Below, one piece after another: positions 1 to 5,410 of a stretch of 10,396 bases of DNA (positions within the stretch are counted from its first letter, which is position 1; each line of letters begins with the position of its first letter). Origin of the DNA: an uncultured Collinsella sp. (GTDB taxonomy: Bacteria; Actinomycetota; Coriobacteriia; Coriobacteriales; Coriobacteriaceae); NCBI GenBank assembly GCA_900555815.1, contig USMR01000016.1, positions 1 to 10,396 on the forward strand, written 5' to 3'. The translations under genes were made by a program, and so were the position numbers. The notes beneath the pieces were generated by a model, which searched no databases, was not told the origin of the DNA, and saw nothing but the letters and a program-made list of their open reading frames with translations.

Positions 1-378
1 ATGCTCATGAAGCACGAGAACCCTGCCATGGCCGCCGACCTGTTCGGCTGCGAGGGCAAGCTCTACGGCATTCACCTAAACGACGGCAACGGTCGCTTCG
101 ACGATGGCCTTATGATTGGTACGTCCACGCCGGTGAAGACCCTCGAGTTCCTCTACTACGTGAAGAAGCACGGTTACGACAGCGCAATCTACTTCGACAC
201 GTTCCCGGTCATCGAGCCCGCTGCCGGCGAGGCTGCACAGAACGACCAGATGATCCATCTGCTCAACGACGCCATCGAGGCCGTAAGCATGGAGAAGATC
301 CAATCCGTTATCGATGCAAACGACGCGATTAAGGCAGCCGAGCTTGTCCGCGAGCTCTTCTGCGCAATGGGGAGGTAA
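1..378 (+). CDS. C-terminal part of a TIM-barrel sugar isomerase/epimerase (5' end outside window)
   Basis: Only the last ~125 residues are present. The ATG at base 1 is probably an internal methionine, because proteins of this type usually run to about 280 residues or more. The segment H25-L-N-D28, followed by a G/D-rich stretch with D34-D35 and a later Y-F-D66-T-F-P, resembles the metal-binding C-terminal half of the xylose isomerase-like (AP endonuclease 2 / sugar isomerase) superfamily, including L-rhamnose isomerase-like and ketose 3-epimerase-like enzymes. The exact reaction cannot be read from this piece. The stop codon sits inside the ribosome-binding region of the PTS gene, 3 bases before its ATG, so the two are cotranscribed and translationally coupled. 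This implies a role in metabolism of the sugar that the PTS imports. Family call is fairly sure; substrate unknown. Confidence 0.7.
   Translation: MLMKHENPAMAADLFGCEGKLYGIHLNDGNGRFDDGLMIGTSTPVKTLEFLYYVKKHGYDSAIYFDTFPVIEPAAGEAAQNDQMIHLLNDAIEAVSMEKIQSVIDANDAIKAAELVRELFCAMGR
369..375 (+). promoter_or_regulatory. Shine-Dalgarno of the PTS gene, overlapping the end of the upstream gene
   Basis: GGGGAGG lies 6 bases before the ATG at 382 and encodes the last residues of the upstream protein, with its TAA stop at 376-378. Ribosomes finishing the isomerase stop on top of this site, which favours translational coupling. Confidence 0.75.
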
Positions 379-381
379 CCA

Positions 382-1758
382 ATGAAACGCGACTGGAACG
401 CGATGGCTCAGGGGATTCTGGACGCCGTCGGTGGTCCCGAGAACATCTCGGGCATGACGCACTGCGCGACGCGCCTGCGCCTCAATCTCAAAGACGACGC
501 GGCTTGCGACGACGCTGCGGTCAAGGAAGTCGAAGGCGTTGTGAACACGCTGAACAAGGCCGGTCGGTACCAGGTTCTCATCGGCACTGAGGTCCCGAAG
601 CTGTACGAGAAGTTTGAGCCGCTGGTCAAGGGTTCGGGCGTGGAAATCTCCGCTGCTACCAAGGACGAGGGCGAGAGCATCGTCAGCCAAGTCTTCTCCG
701 CGATCTCCGGCATCTTTGCCCCGCTGCTGCCCGCCATGGCCGGCTCCGGTATCCTGCGCGGCTTCGTTATCCTGGCCGCCCAGCTCGGCATCATCGCTGA
801 GGGCACGGGTACCTACACCATCCTGTACACCCTGGCCATGAGCGTGTTCTACTTCCTGCCCGTGCTGCTCGGCTTCTCCGCCGGCAAGCGCTTCGGCGCG
901 AGCCCGTACCTGTCGGCGCTGCTCGGCGCGTGCCTGCTCTACCCGGACTTCATCGCCCTCATGGGCGACGCGGGCAACGGCGCCATGACGGACTTCTTCG
1001 GCATCCCCGTGGTTCTCATGAACTACAACTCCACGGTTATCCCTGCCATCTTGTCTGTCTGGGTCTACTCGTACCTGTACAAGTGGCTCGATGAGCACGT
1101 TTCCGAGATGCTCAAGCTCGTCGTGCTGCCCGCCATCTCCCTGATCGTTATGGTTCCGCTCACCATGCTCGTCATCGGTCCCCTGGGCGTCTACGCTGGT
1201 GAGGCCATCGCCTTCGTGGTCAACTGGCTGATCGAGCGCAGCTCCGTGTTCGCCGGCGTGCTGGTTGGCGGCGGCTGGTCCGTGCTGGTGTCCATGGGCA
1301 TCCACTGGGCCGTGAACCCCATCATGATCAACAACATCGCTCAGAACGGCTTCGACTACATCTGCCCCTTCACCTTCGCCTGCAACTTCGCCGTTATCGG
1401 CTGCGCCTTCGGCGTGTTCCTCAAGGCCCGCGACCAGAAGCTCAAGAGCTTCGCGATGACCGGTGTCGTATCGATCGCCCTGTCCGCCATCATCGAGCCC
1501 ACGCTGTTCGGTATGCTCGTGAAGAACAAGAAGGTCTGGCTTGCGCAGATCATCGGCGGTGCCGTCGGCGGCGCGTTCCTCGGTATCATGAAGGTCGTCA
1601 CCACTGCGTTCACCTTCGGTTCCGTCACTACGTTCCCGGCTTTCGTGAGTTCCGACCCCATGAACTTCGCTTGGGCTATGGTCGGCATGCTCATTTCCGC
1701 CGTCGTGGCCGGTGTTCTTGCCTTCGCCTTCACCGGCAAGGAGGATCAGCTCGCCTAA
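382..1758 (+). CDS. PTS sugar permease, EIIBC subunit (beta-glucoside/glucose superfamily)
   Basis: This is a 458-residue membrane permease that takes up and phosphorylates a sugar using phosphate relayed from HPr and EIIA. Residues 1-85 form an EIIB domain with the phosphorylation cysteine C28 in the typical T-H-C-A-T-R-L-R motif. Residues ~100-450 form an EIIC domain with about ten hydrophobic segments. It carries the G-I-H-W motif around H308 and an I-E-P-T-L-F-G motif (E372) that matches the conserved G-I-T-E-P-x-L-F-G sugar-binding loop. No C-terminal EIIA domain follows: the protein ends in T-G-K-E-D-Q-L-A, whereas full bgl-type IIBCA proteins are about 150 residues longer. An EIIA must come from elsewhere. 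The family call is firm. The sugar is not readable from sequence; the neighbours suggest a hexose such as allose or allulose. Confidence 0.9.
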   Translation: MKRDWNAMAQGILDAVGGPENISGMTHCATRLRLNLKDDAACDDAAVKEVEGVVNTLNKAGRYQVLIGTEVPKLYEKFEPLVKGSGVEISAATKDEGESIVSQVFSAISGIFAPLLPAMAGSGILRGFVILAAQLGIIAEGTGTYTILYTLAMSVFYFLPVLLGFSAGKRFGASPYLSALLGACLLYPDFIALMGDAGNGAMTDFFGIPVVLMNYNSTVIPAILSVWVYSYLYKWLDEHVSEMLKLVVLPAISLIVMVPLTMLVIGPLGVYAGEAIAFVVNWLIERSSVFAGVLVGGGWSVLVSMGIHWAVNPIMINNIAQNGFDYICPFTFACNFAVIGCAFGVFLKARDQKLKSFAMTGVVSIALSAIIEPTLFGMLVKNKKVWLAQIIGGAVGGAFLGIMKVVTTAFTFGSVTTFPAFVSSDPMNFAWAMVGMLISAVVAGVLAFAFTGKEDQLA

Positions 1759-1792
1759 GAGCCCCGGATGCGCCGCCTCTCCTAGGGTCGTT

Positions 1793-1824
1793 CTCTTCGC
1801 TTGAAGAGCGTCGCGCTTACGCGA
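1793..1824 (+). other. Two small adjacent stem-loops after the PTS gene
   Basis: CTCTTC-GCTT-GAAGAG (1793-1808) and TCGCG-CTTA-CGCGA (1811-1824) are perfect short stems with 4-base loops, 35 to 66 bases after the PTS stop. Neither is followed by a T-run, so this is not a convincing intrinsic terminator. It could stabilise the 3' end of the PTS transcript or reflect chance. Confidence 0.3.
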
Positions 1825-1835
1825 GGTGTGTCAAC

Positions 1836-1856
1836 CTCGTTCAAATTGTGAACGAG
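1836..1856. promoter_or_regulatory. Perfect inverted repeat, candidate operator upstream of the DeoR gene
   Basis: CTCGTTCA at 1836-1843 and TGAACGAG at 1849-1856 are exact reverse complements separated by 5 bases. This is the size expected of a dimeric repressor site. The right half-site TGAACGAG recurs at 1942-1949, 93 bases downstream and 34 bases before the chosen DeoR start. The binding protein is unknown; DeoR autoregulation is the simplest guess. Confidence 0.45.
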
Positions 1857-1862
1857 AGGGTA

Positions 1863-1878
1863 GGTCAATCGATTAAGC
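1863..1878. promoter_or_regulatory. Weak LacI-type operator candidate
   Basis: GGTCAATCGATTAAGC matches the first operator of the downstream epimerase gene at 13 of 16 positions. It keeps the central CGA, the TTAA of the right arm and the outer GG/C. It lies directly after the inverted repeat in the DeoR leader. This could place the DeoR gene under the same LacI regulator, but with three mismatches it may be fortuitous. Confidence 0.35.
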
Positions 1879-1926
1879 GGTCGTCATCGCAACAGGTGGC
1901 GGCCGCTATTCTGCTTGTGCGTTACA

Positions 1927-1938
1927 CTTTTCGAAAAG
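1927..1938. promoter_or_regulatory. 12-bp perfect palindrome CTTTTCGAAAAG in the DeoR leader
   Basis: A perfect palindrome 45 bases before the chosen DeoR start. It contains TTTTCG and its complement; some DeoR-family repressors use operators with TTTCG-like elements. A palindrome this short can occur by chance. No confident -35/-10 pair was found nearby. Confidence 0.25.
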
Positions 1939-1982
1939 AAATGAACGAGCGTGAAGCAGAGTGGTTTGGAGAGGTTCCCAAT

Positions 1983-2726
1983 ATGATTCCGTATGAGCGC
2001 CAGGAGCGAATTGTAGAGTGCCTGCAGAAGTCGGGCCTCGCGAGGATTTCCGAGCTGCAGGAGGAGCTGCCGGGCGTCTCTATTTCGACGCTACGTCGCG
2101 ACCTCAAGGAGCTGGAGGCGCTTGGCAAGGTTGAGCATCTTTCGGGCGGCGCGGTGAGGCTCCTCTCGGCTGTCCACGAGGTGAGTATCTCGACGCGTTC
2201 GGGCCTACACGGGAGTGAGAAGGAACAGATTGCCCAAGTCGCCTTGCGTTTTGTTGAGGACGGGGACACGCTCTACTTGGACTCGGGTTCCACCTGCACG
2301 GCGCTGCTGCGTCTGCTGCTCGACCGCGACGTGACAATTTACACGACGGATGCCTCGGCGTGCCTGATTAAGAGCGAGACGCGCGCCCAGCTCATCGTGG
2401 TGGGTGGCGAGTTCAACTATGTGAACTCCTCGTTCTGCGGTTCTATGACCGAATCGATCCTGCGCGATCTGTACTTCGATAAGGCGTTTATCGGGACCAA
2501 CGCGATTGACGAGGACCGCGGCGTCATGACGCCCTCCTACGTTGAGGCGGCGAAGAAGCGCATCGTGCGCGAGAATTCGAATAAGGCGTACGTGCTGTGC
2601 GACAGCTCGAAGTTCCATCAGTTCTCGAATGTTCGCGCGTTTGGGTTCGATGGTGTGTCGATTATCGCGGAGTCCTATGACGAGAAGATCGCCCAGTGCG
2701 CGCGCCTGATCACGCCTGGAGCGTAG
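1983..2726 (+). CDS. DeoR-family transcriptional regulator of sugar metabolism
   Basis: The protein has 247 residues, the usual length for DeoR regulators. An N-terminal winged helix-turn-helix (residues ~5-58) has the family recognition helix S-I-S-T-L-R-R-D-L-K-E-L and the wing H-L-S-G-G-A-V. A C-terminal sugar-phosphate sensor domain (residues ~75-235) contains L-D-S-G-S-T (99-104), V-V-G-G-E-F (139-144), F-D-K-A-F-I-G-T-N (165-173) and L-C-D-S-S-K-F (205-211), the standard effector-binding landmarks. I chose ATG 1983 because GGAGAGG (1968-1974) precedes it by 8 bases and the protein then begins like other family members. An in-frame ATG at 1941 has only a weak AAAAGAA ahead of it. Such proteins usually repress sugar operons and are released by a phosphorylated intermediate. 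Here it sits between the PTS gene and the epimerase/isomerase pair. Its targets are unknown. Confidence 0.88.
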   Translation: MIPYERQERIVECLQKSGLARISELQEELPGVSISTLRRDLKELEALGKVEHLSGGAVRLLSAVHEVSISTRSGLHGSEKEQIAQVALRFVEDGDTLYLDSGSTCTALLRLLLDRDVTIYTTDASACLIKSETRAQLIVVGGEFNYVNSSFCGSMTESILRDLYFDKAFIGTNAIDEDRGVMTPSYVEAAKKRIVRENSNKAYVLCDSSKFHQFSNVRAFGFDGVSIIAESYDEKIAQCARLITPGA

Positions 2727-2900
2727 GGGGTCCGGGCTCAGGTCTGCGGATTGCGGCCCCTGGCTGCTGCTGTCCGCGTAGCGGGATTTCTTCCTAGGGA
2801 ATACGACAGCGTTTCGTGGTGCGGGCTCCTGCATGATACCAGCTAGATAGGCAAATATGGCAACGTTGTGAATCTGGAAAAGCCTGCAGGTTAACAACGT
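2727..2900. other. Non-coding stretch between the DeoR gene and the operator cluster
   Basis: No coding region is apparent. CCGC-GTA-GCGG followed by GATTTCTT (about 2775-2792) is a very short stem that might weakly terminate the DeoR transcript. GGTTAAC at 2889-2895 is a half-copy of the LacI-type operator that follows. Nothing else stands out. Confidence 0.3.
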
Positions 2901-2916
2901 GGTTAAACGATTAATC
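2901..2916. promoter_or_regulatory. LacI-type operator 1 of the epimerase-isomerase operon
   Basis: GGTTAAACGATTAATC is an imperfect palindrome around a central CG, the signature layout of LacI-family operators. It fits the shared pattern GGTTAA-NNGA-TTAAYC, also found in the promoter of the LacI-family gene at 5382-5397. It is the first of two copies, 34 bases apart, ahead of the AlsE-like gene. Confidence 0.65.
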
Positions 2917-2934
2917 AGCCAGACTGTAGATAAA

Positions 2935-2950
2935 GGTTAAACGATTAATT
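2935..2950. promoter_or_regulatory. LacI-type operator 2 of the epimerase-isomerase operon
   Basis: GGTTAAACGATTAATT repeats operator 1 over 15 of 16 bases. It lies 42 bases before the AlsE-like start codon. GATAAT (2962-2967), 5 of 6 matches to a -10 box, follows 11 bases later with no good -35. The operator would overlap the -35 region of such a promoter, which fits repression. Confidence 0.65.
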
Positions 2951-2991
2951 ACCACCGAGTAGATAATCACCGAGCAGATAAGGAGTTCACT

Positions 2992-3645
2992 ATGCTGCTC
3001 TGCCCCAGTCTCATGTGCGCCGACTACGGCAATCTGCGTGCGACCGTCGAGGATCTCGACGCCGCCGGCATCGACATCTTCCATTGCGACGTGATGGACG
3101 GCAGTTTCGTTCCCAATTTCGCCATGGGTCTCGAAGACATCAAGGCCGTGCGAGCTGCCACCAACAAGCTCGTCGACGTGCACCTTATGGTCGAGAATCC
3201 TGCCAGCAAGGTTGAACTTTTCGCCTCCGCCGGCGCGGACATCATCTATATCCATCCGGAGTCCGAGCGTTACGTGGTCAAGACACTCGCCGCGATTAAG
3301 TCCCTCGGCAAGAGCGCCGGTATCGCCGTGAACCCCGACACCTCTATCTCCGAGATCGAGGAGATGTTGAACCTCTGCGATTACGTGATGGTCATGACGG
3401 TGAATCCGGGTTTTGCCGGTCAGAGCTTTATCGAGTTCACGAACGACAAGGTGCGTCGCCTTGCCGCGCTGAAGGAGCGCTTTGGCTTCAAGCTCATGAT
3501 CGACGGCGCCTGCTCGCCCGAGCGCGTGCGCGACCTGTCCGCCATTGGCGCGGACGGATTTATCCTGGGCACCAGTGCGCTGTTTGGCAAGGACGCTGGT
3601 TACGAGGAGTGTCTGCGCCGTTTGCGCGCCGGCGAGGTGTATTAG
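2992..3645 (+). CDS. Ribulose-phosphate 3-epimerase family protein, probably D-allulose-6-phosphate 3-epimerase-like
   Basis: A 217-residue single-domain TIM barrel. Ribulose-phosphate epimerase family features are all present: P-S-L near the N-terminus with S6; metal ligands H31 and D33 in H-C-D-V-M-D-G; H64 in D-V-H-L-M; V-N-P-G-F-A-G-Q (137-144); and the second catalytic aspartate D171. Several details fit AlsE (allulose-6-P to fructose-6-P) better than housekeeping Rpe: the start P-S-L-M-C, I-H-P-E at 87-90, V-M-T-V-N-P-G-F-A-G-Q, I-D-G-A-C-S in place of the usual V-D-G-G-V, and the ending I-L-G-T-S-A-L-F. TAAGGAG lies 6 bases before the ATG. It sits behind two LacI-type operators and 72 bases ahead of rpiB, so the pair form a regulated operon. 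Pentose-phosphate activity (Rpe) remains possible. Confidence 0.85.
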   Translation: MLLCPSLMCADYGNLRATVEDLDAAGIDIFHCDVMDGSFVPNFAMGLEDIKAVRAATNKLVDVHLMVENPASKVELFASAGADIIYIHPESERYVVKTLAAIKSLGKSAGIAVNPDTSISEIEEMLNLCDYVMVMTVNPGFAGQSFIEFTNDKVRRLAALKERFGFKLMIDGACSPERVRDLSAIGADGFILGTSALFGKDAGYEECLRRLRAGEVY

Positions 3646-3717
3646 AAGCGGAACGGCGAATTAGGACGGATTGAGCGCGCGGCATGCGCGAATGGTTCTT
3701 ATGGAAAGGGGTCTCTT

Positions 3718-4194
3718 TTGAAGATCGGTATTGGAAACGACCACGTCGCAGTCGAGTACAAGGAAGCCATCACGGCGTATATCCAGGAGAAGTACGGCTA
3801 CGAAGTCGTGAACTTCGGTACGGACAGCACCGAGCGCTTTGACTATCCCATCGCGGGTGAGGCCGTGGCGGACGCTGTCATGTCCGGCGAGGTTGATCGC
3901 GGTATCGTTATCTGCGGTACGGGTGTGGGCATCTCGCTTGCCGCCAACAAGGTGCGCGGTATCCGTTGCTGCACCTGCTCTGAGCCGTATTCCGCTCGCC
4001 TGTCGCGCGAGCACAACAACACCAACATGCTCGCATTTGGTGCTCGTGTGGTAGGCATCGAGCTGGCCAAAATGATTGTCGACGCCTGGCTCACCGGCGA
4101 GTTCGAGGGCGGCCGTCACCAGCGACGCATCGATATGATTCGCCAGATCGAGGCTCGTCAGCTCGTACGTGCGGAGGAAGCACGCGGCTGGTAG
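3718..4194 (+). CDS. rpiB: RpiB-type sugar-phosphate isomerase (ribose-5-P or allose-6-P isomerase)
   Basis: A 158-residue protein of the RpiB/LacA/LacB family, aldose-ketose isomerases that act through an enediolate. Visible landmarks are G-N-D-H (residues 6-9) in the phosphate/substrate site, the catalytic-base cysteine C66 in I-C-G-T-G-V-G-I-S, C-S-E-P-Y-S-A-R (87-94), H99 in R-E-H-N-N-T-N, and the C-terminal E-G-G-R-H-Q-R-R (130-137). The start is TTG at 3718, preceded by AAGGGG (3706-3711) at a spacing of 6 bases; no in-frame ATG fits the conserved N-terminus. RpiB proteins can also interconvert allose-6-P and allulose-6-P (AlsB activity in E. coli), which fits its partner, the AlsE-like gene just upstream. 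A strong hairpin terminator follows. Family certain; choice between ribose and allose substrate inferred from context. Confidence 0.9.
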   Translation: MKIGIGNDHVAVEYKEAITAYIQEKYGYEVVNFGTDSTERFDYPIAGEAVADAVMSGEVDRGIVICGTGVGISLAANKVRGIRCCTCSEPYSARLSREHNNTNMLAFGARVVGIELAKMIVDAWLTGEFEGGRHQRRIDMIRQIEARQLVRAEEARGW

Positions 4195-4221
4195 CGGAAA
4201 AGCCCGTCACCCGTGTGAACT

Positions 4222-4262
4222 GCCTCCCATTTCTTGGACATGAGAAATGGGAGGCTTTCTTT
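4222..4262 (+). terminator. Strong hairpin terminator of the epimerase-rpiB operon, possibly an IS end
   Basis: A perfect 13-bp stem (4222-4234 with 4243-4255) with loop TGGACATG, followed by TTTCTTT. It lies 28 bases after the rpiB stop. The sequence from TGAACTG (4216-4222) through TTGGACA looks like the left terminal region of an IS3-family element, and the transposase remnant starts right after it. The terminator may therefore be derived from an insertion sequence. Confidence 0.75.
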
Positions 4263-4382
4263 ATGCGCGTTGATTTGAGGGTGAAGCATGATGTCGAGGC
4301 CAGGAAGGCGGCCATAGGGCTCTTCGAGCTCGGGCACGGGTATAAATCTGCCGCGATTGCCCTTTCGCTGCCCGCTGTCTAG
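4263..4382 (+). pseudogene. Truncated transposase OrfA N-terminus (IS3-type remnant)
   Basis: A 39-codon reading frame starts at the ATG at 4263, just behind the hairpin whose GGGAGG (4249-4254) can serve as ribosome-binding site. The peptide has charged K-H-D-V-E-A-R-K-A-A-I near its start, then L-F-E-L-G-H-G-Y-K-S-A-A-I-A-L-S-L-P-A-V. This reads like the first helices of the helix-turn-helix in IS3/IS150-type OrfA transposases (R..A...F..G.....A..L.v...tv..W). It breaks off where the second half of the HTH should continue; the TAG (4380-4382) overlaps the stop codon of the opposite lacI gene. No other part of the element is visible in the window. I take it as a solo left-end fragment left after deletion. 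Confidence 0.5.
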
Positions 4383-5358
4383 CTGCTCGCGCGTTGCACG
4401 AGCTTAACGGGGACGAGCGTCTCCATCTCGGGCTCTTCGCCGCGCAGCAGGGCGAGCAGGGCCTGACATCCCTCGTGCGCGAGGCGCTCGGGGAAGCGGC
4501 GGATAGTGCTGATTTGCGGCGTCGGAAGCTGCGCATAGACGGAATCGTCGAAGCCGATGAGACGGACGTCCTCGGGTACGCGCTTGCCGGCGGCAACGAG
4601 CGCACGCAGCGCGCCCACGGCTGCGTGGTCGCTATGGGCGAAGATGCCGTCACGAGCTCTTCGGACTCGATGATGCTCGGCTGCTTACCCGAGACAAACA
4701 GCTGGTAGTCGCGGCGTAGCGGCATTCCGTGCGCGGCGAGCGCCCGCTCGTAGCCCATCTGGCGCTCGTTGCCGGGGTAGTTGGCGGTAAAACTCGAGAT
4801 GCTCAGGATGTCCTTGCAGCCGCGCTCGATGAGGTGCTCGGTCGCCATGTAGCCACCGCCGATGTTGTCGGAGCCCACGTGTGGGAAACCGAGGTCGTTT
4901 TCGGGCGCACGGTCGATGCAGACCACGGGGATTCCGTGGGGGACGAACTCGCCGTCGAGCCTGCGCAGGCCGGAGATACAGATGATGCCGTCGGCCTGCT
5001 TGCTTGCCAGCGTGCGGAAGTAGTCGCGCTCGCGGGCAGGGTCATTGGCGCTGTTGCAAACAAAGACCGAGTAGTCCTCGGTTGCCAGCTCGCGCTCCAC
5101 ATGCAGGGCGATCTTGGAAAAGAAGTCGTTGGAGATGTCCGGCACGATCATGCCGATGGTCCGGGACTGGGCCATACGGAGGCTCTTCGCCGCCATGTTC
5201 GTGACGTAGCCGTATTCCTTGAGGGCGGCTTCCACGCGCTTGCGGGTGTCTTCGGAAAAACGGCCGTTGCCGTTGATGACGTGGGAGACCGTGGCGACGG
5301 ATACGCCGGCCGCGACGGCAATCTGGCGCATGGATGGGCGCTTGCCTGGTGTGGGCAT
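4379..5358 (-). pseudogene. LacI-family transcriptional regulator, frameshifted in the effector-binding domain
   Basis: The gene starts at ATG 5358 (minus strand) with AGGAGG (5363-5368) 4 bases upstream. Residues ~9-60 are a standard LacI headpiece: S-M-R-Q-I-A-V-A-A-G-V-S-V-A-T-V-S-H-V-I-N-G then Y-G-Y-V-T-N-M-A-A-K-S-L-R. A periplasmic-binding-like domain follows (I-G-M-I-V-P-D-I-S-N-D-F-F, A-D-G-I-I-C-I-S). At about 4651-4653 (after residue 236) the family pattern jumps to another frame and continues D-G-I-F-A-H-S-D-H-A-A-V-G-A-L to L-I-G-F-D-D-S, ending at 4379. The two parts total 326 residues. Spacing to family landmarks suggests about nine residues are missing, so a net deletion such as 28 bases fits. 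Without correction the frame runs on to 4261 as nonsense. Either a real pseudogene or an assembly error. The DNA-binding half is intact. It is the likely regulator of the epimerase-rpiB operon. Confidence 0.8.
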
Positions 5359-5381
5359 GGGGCCTCCTGCTGCTTTCGGGT

Positions 5382-5397
5382 GGTTAACAGATTAACC
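5382..5397. promoter_or_regulatory. LacI-type operator in the regulator's own promoter
   Basis: GGTTAACAGATTAACC has perfect 6-bp arms (GGTTAA/TTAACC) and a 4-base centre. It shares the pattern GGTTAA-NNGA-TTAAYC with both operators ahead of the AlsE-like gene. It lies between the lacI start codon and its -10 box, over the expected transcription start, the classic position for autorepression. It could also affect the divergent ORF at 5411. Confidence 0.7.
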
Positions 5398-5400
5398 GAG

Positions 5401-5406
5401 ATTGTA
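5401..5406 (-). promoter_or_regulatory. -10 box of the LacI-family gene
   Basis: On the minus strand this reads TACAAT, 5 of 6 matches to TATAAT, placing transcription start near 5394, inside the operator. No recognisable -35 lies 16-18 bases upstream. Confidence 0.45.
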
Positions 5407-5410
5407 GCGC

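Larger units (their letters stand above)
2901..2983 (+). repeat. Nested tandem duplication forming the promoter/operator
   Basis: Two ~33-34 bp units (2901-2934 and 2935-2967) each start with GGTTAAACGATTAAT and end with GTAGATAA. A shorter duplication overlaps the second: ACCGAG(T/C)AGATAA at 2954-2966 and again at 2969-2981, period 15. The last copy runs straight into the Shine-Dalgarno TAAGGAG (2979-2985). The layout suggests the control region grew by local duplication, multiplying the operator and the AT-rich -10-like segment. Confidence 0.7.

Noticed and set aside
76..1305. Long minus-strand ORF (409 codons) opposite the isomerase and PTS genes
   Set aside because: The product is a compositionally odd H/D/E/R/Q-rich chain with no domain; it is the antisense shadow of a clearly identified PTS gene in GC-rich DNA.
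1793..1824. Intrinsic terminator after the PTS gene
   Set aside because: Two short stems but no T-run; kept only as stem-loops.
1671..1982. N-terminal extension of the DeoR frame back into the PTS gene, or a start at 1941
   Set aside because: The extension overlaps the PTS coding sequence and has no family similarity; the 1941 ATG has a weak ribosome-binding site, while 1983 has GGAGAGG at ideal spacing and begins like known DeoR proteins.
3674..3690. CGCGC/GCGCG stem between the epimerase gene and rpiB
   Set aside because: A five-base all-GC stem in GC-rich DNA with no T-run; likely chance, and not enough to split the operon.
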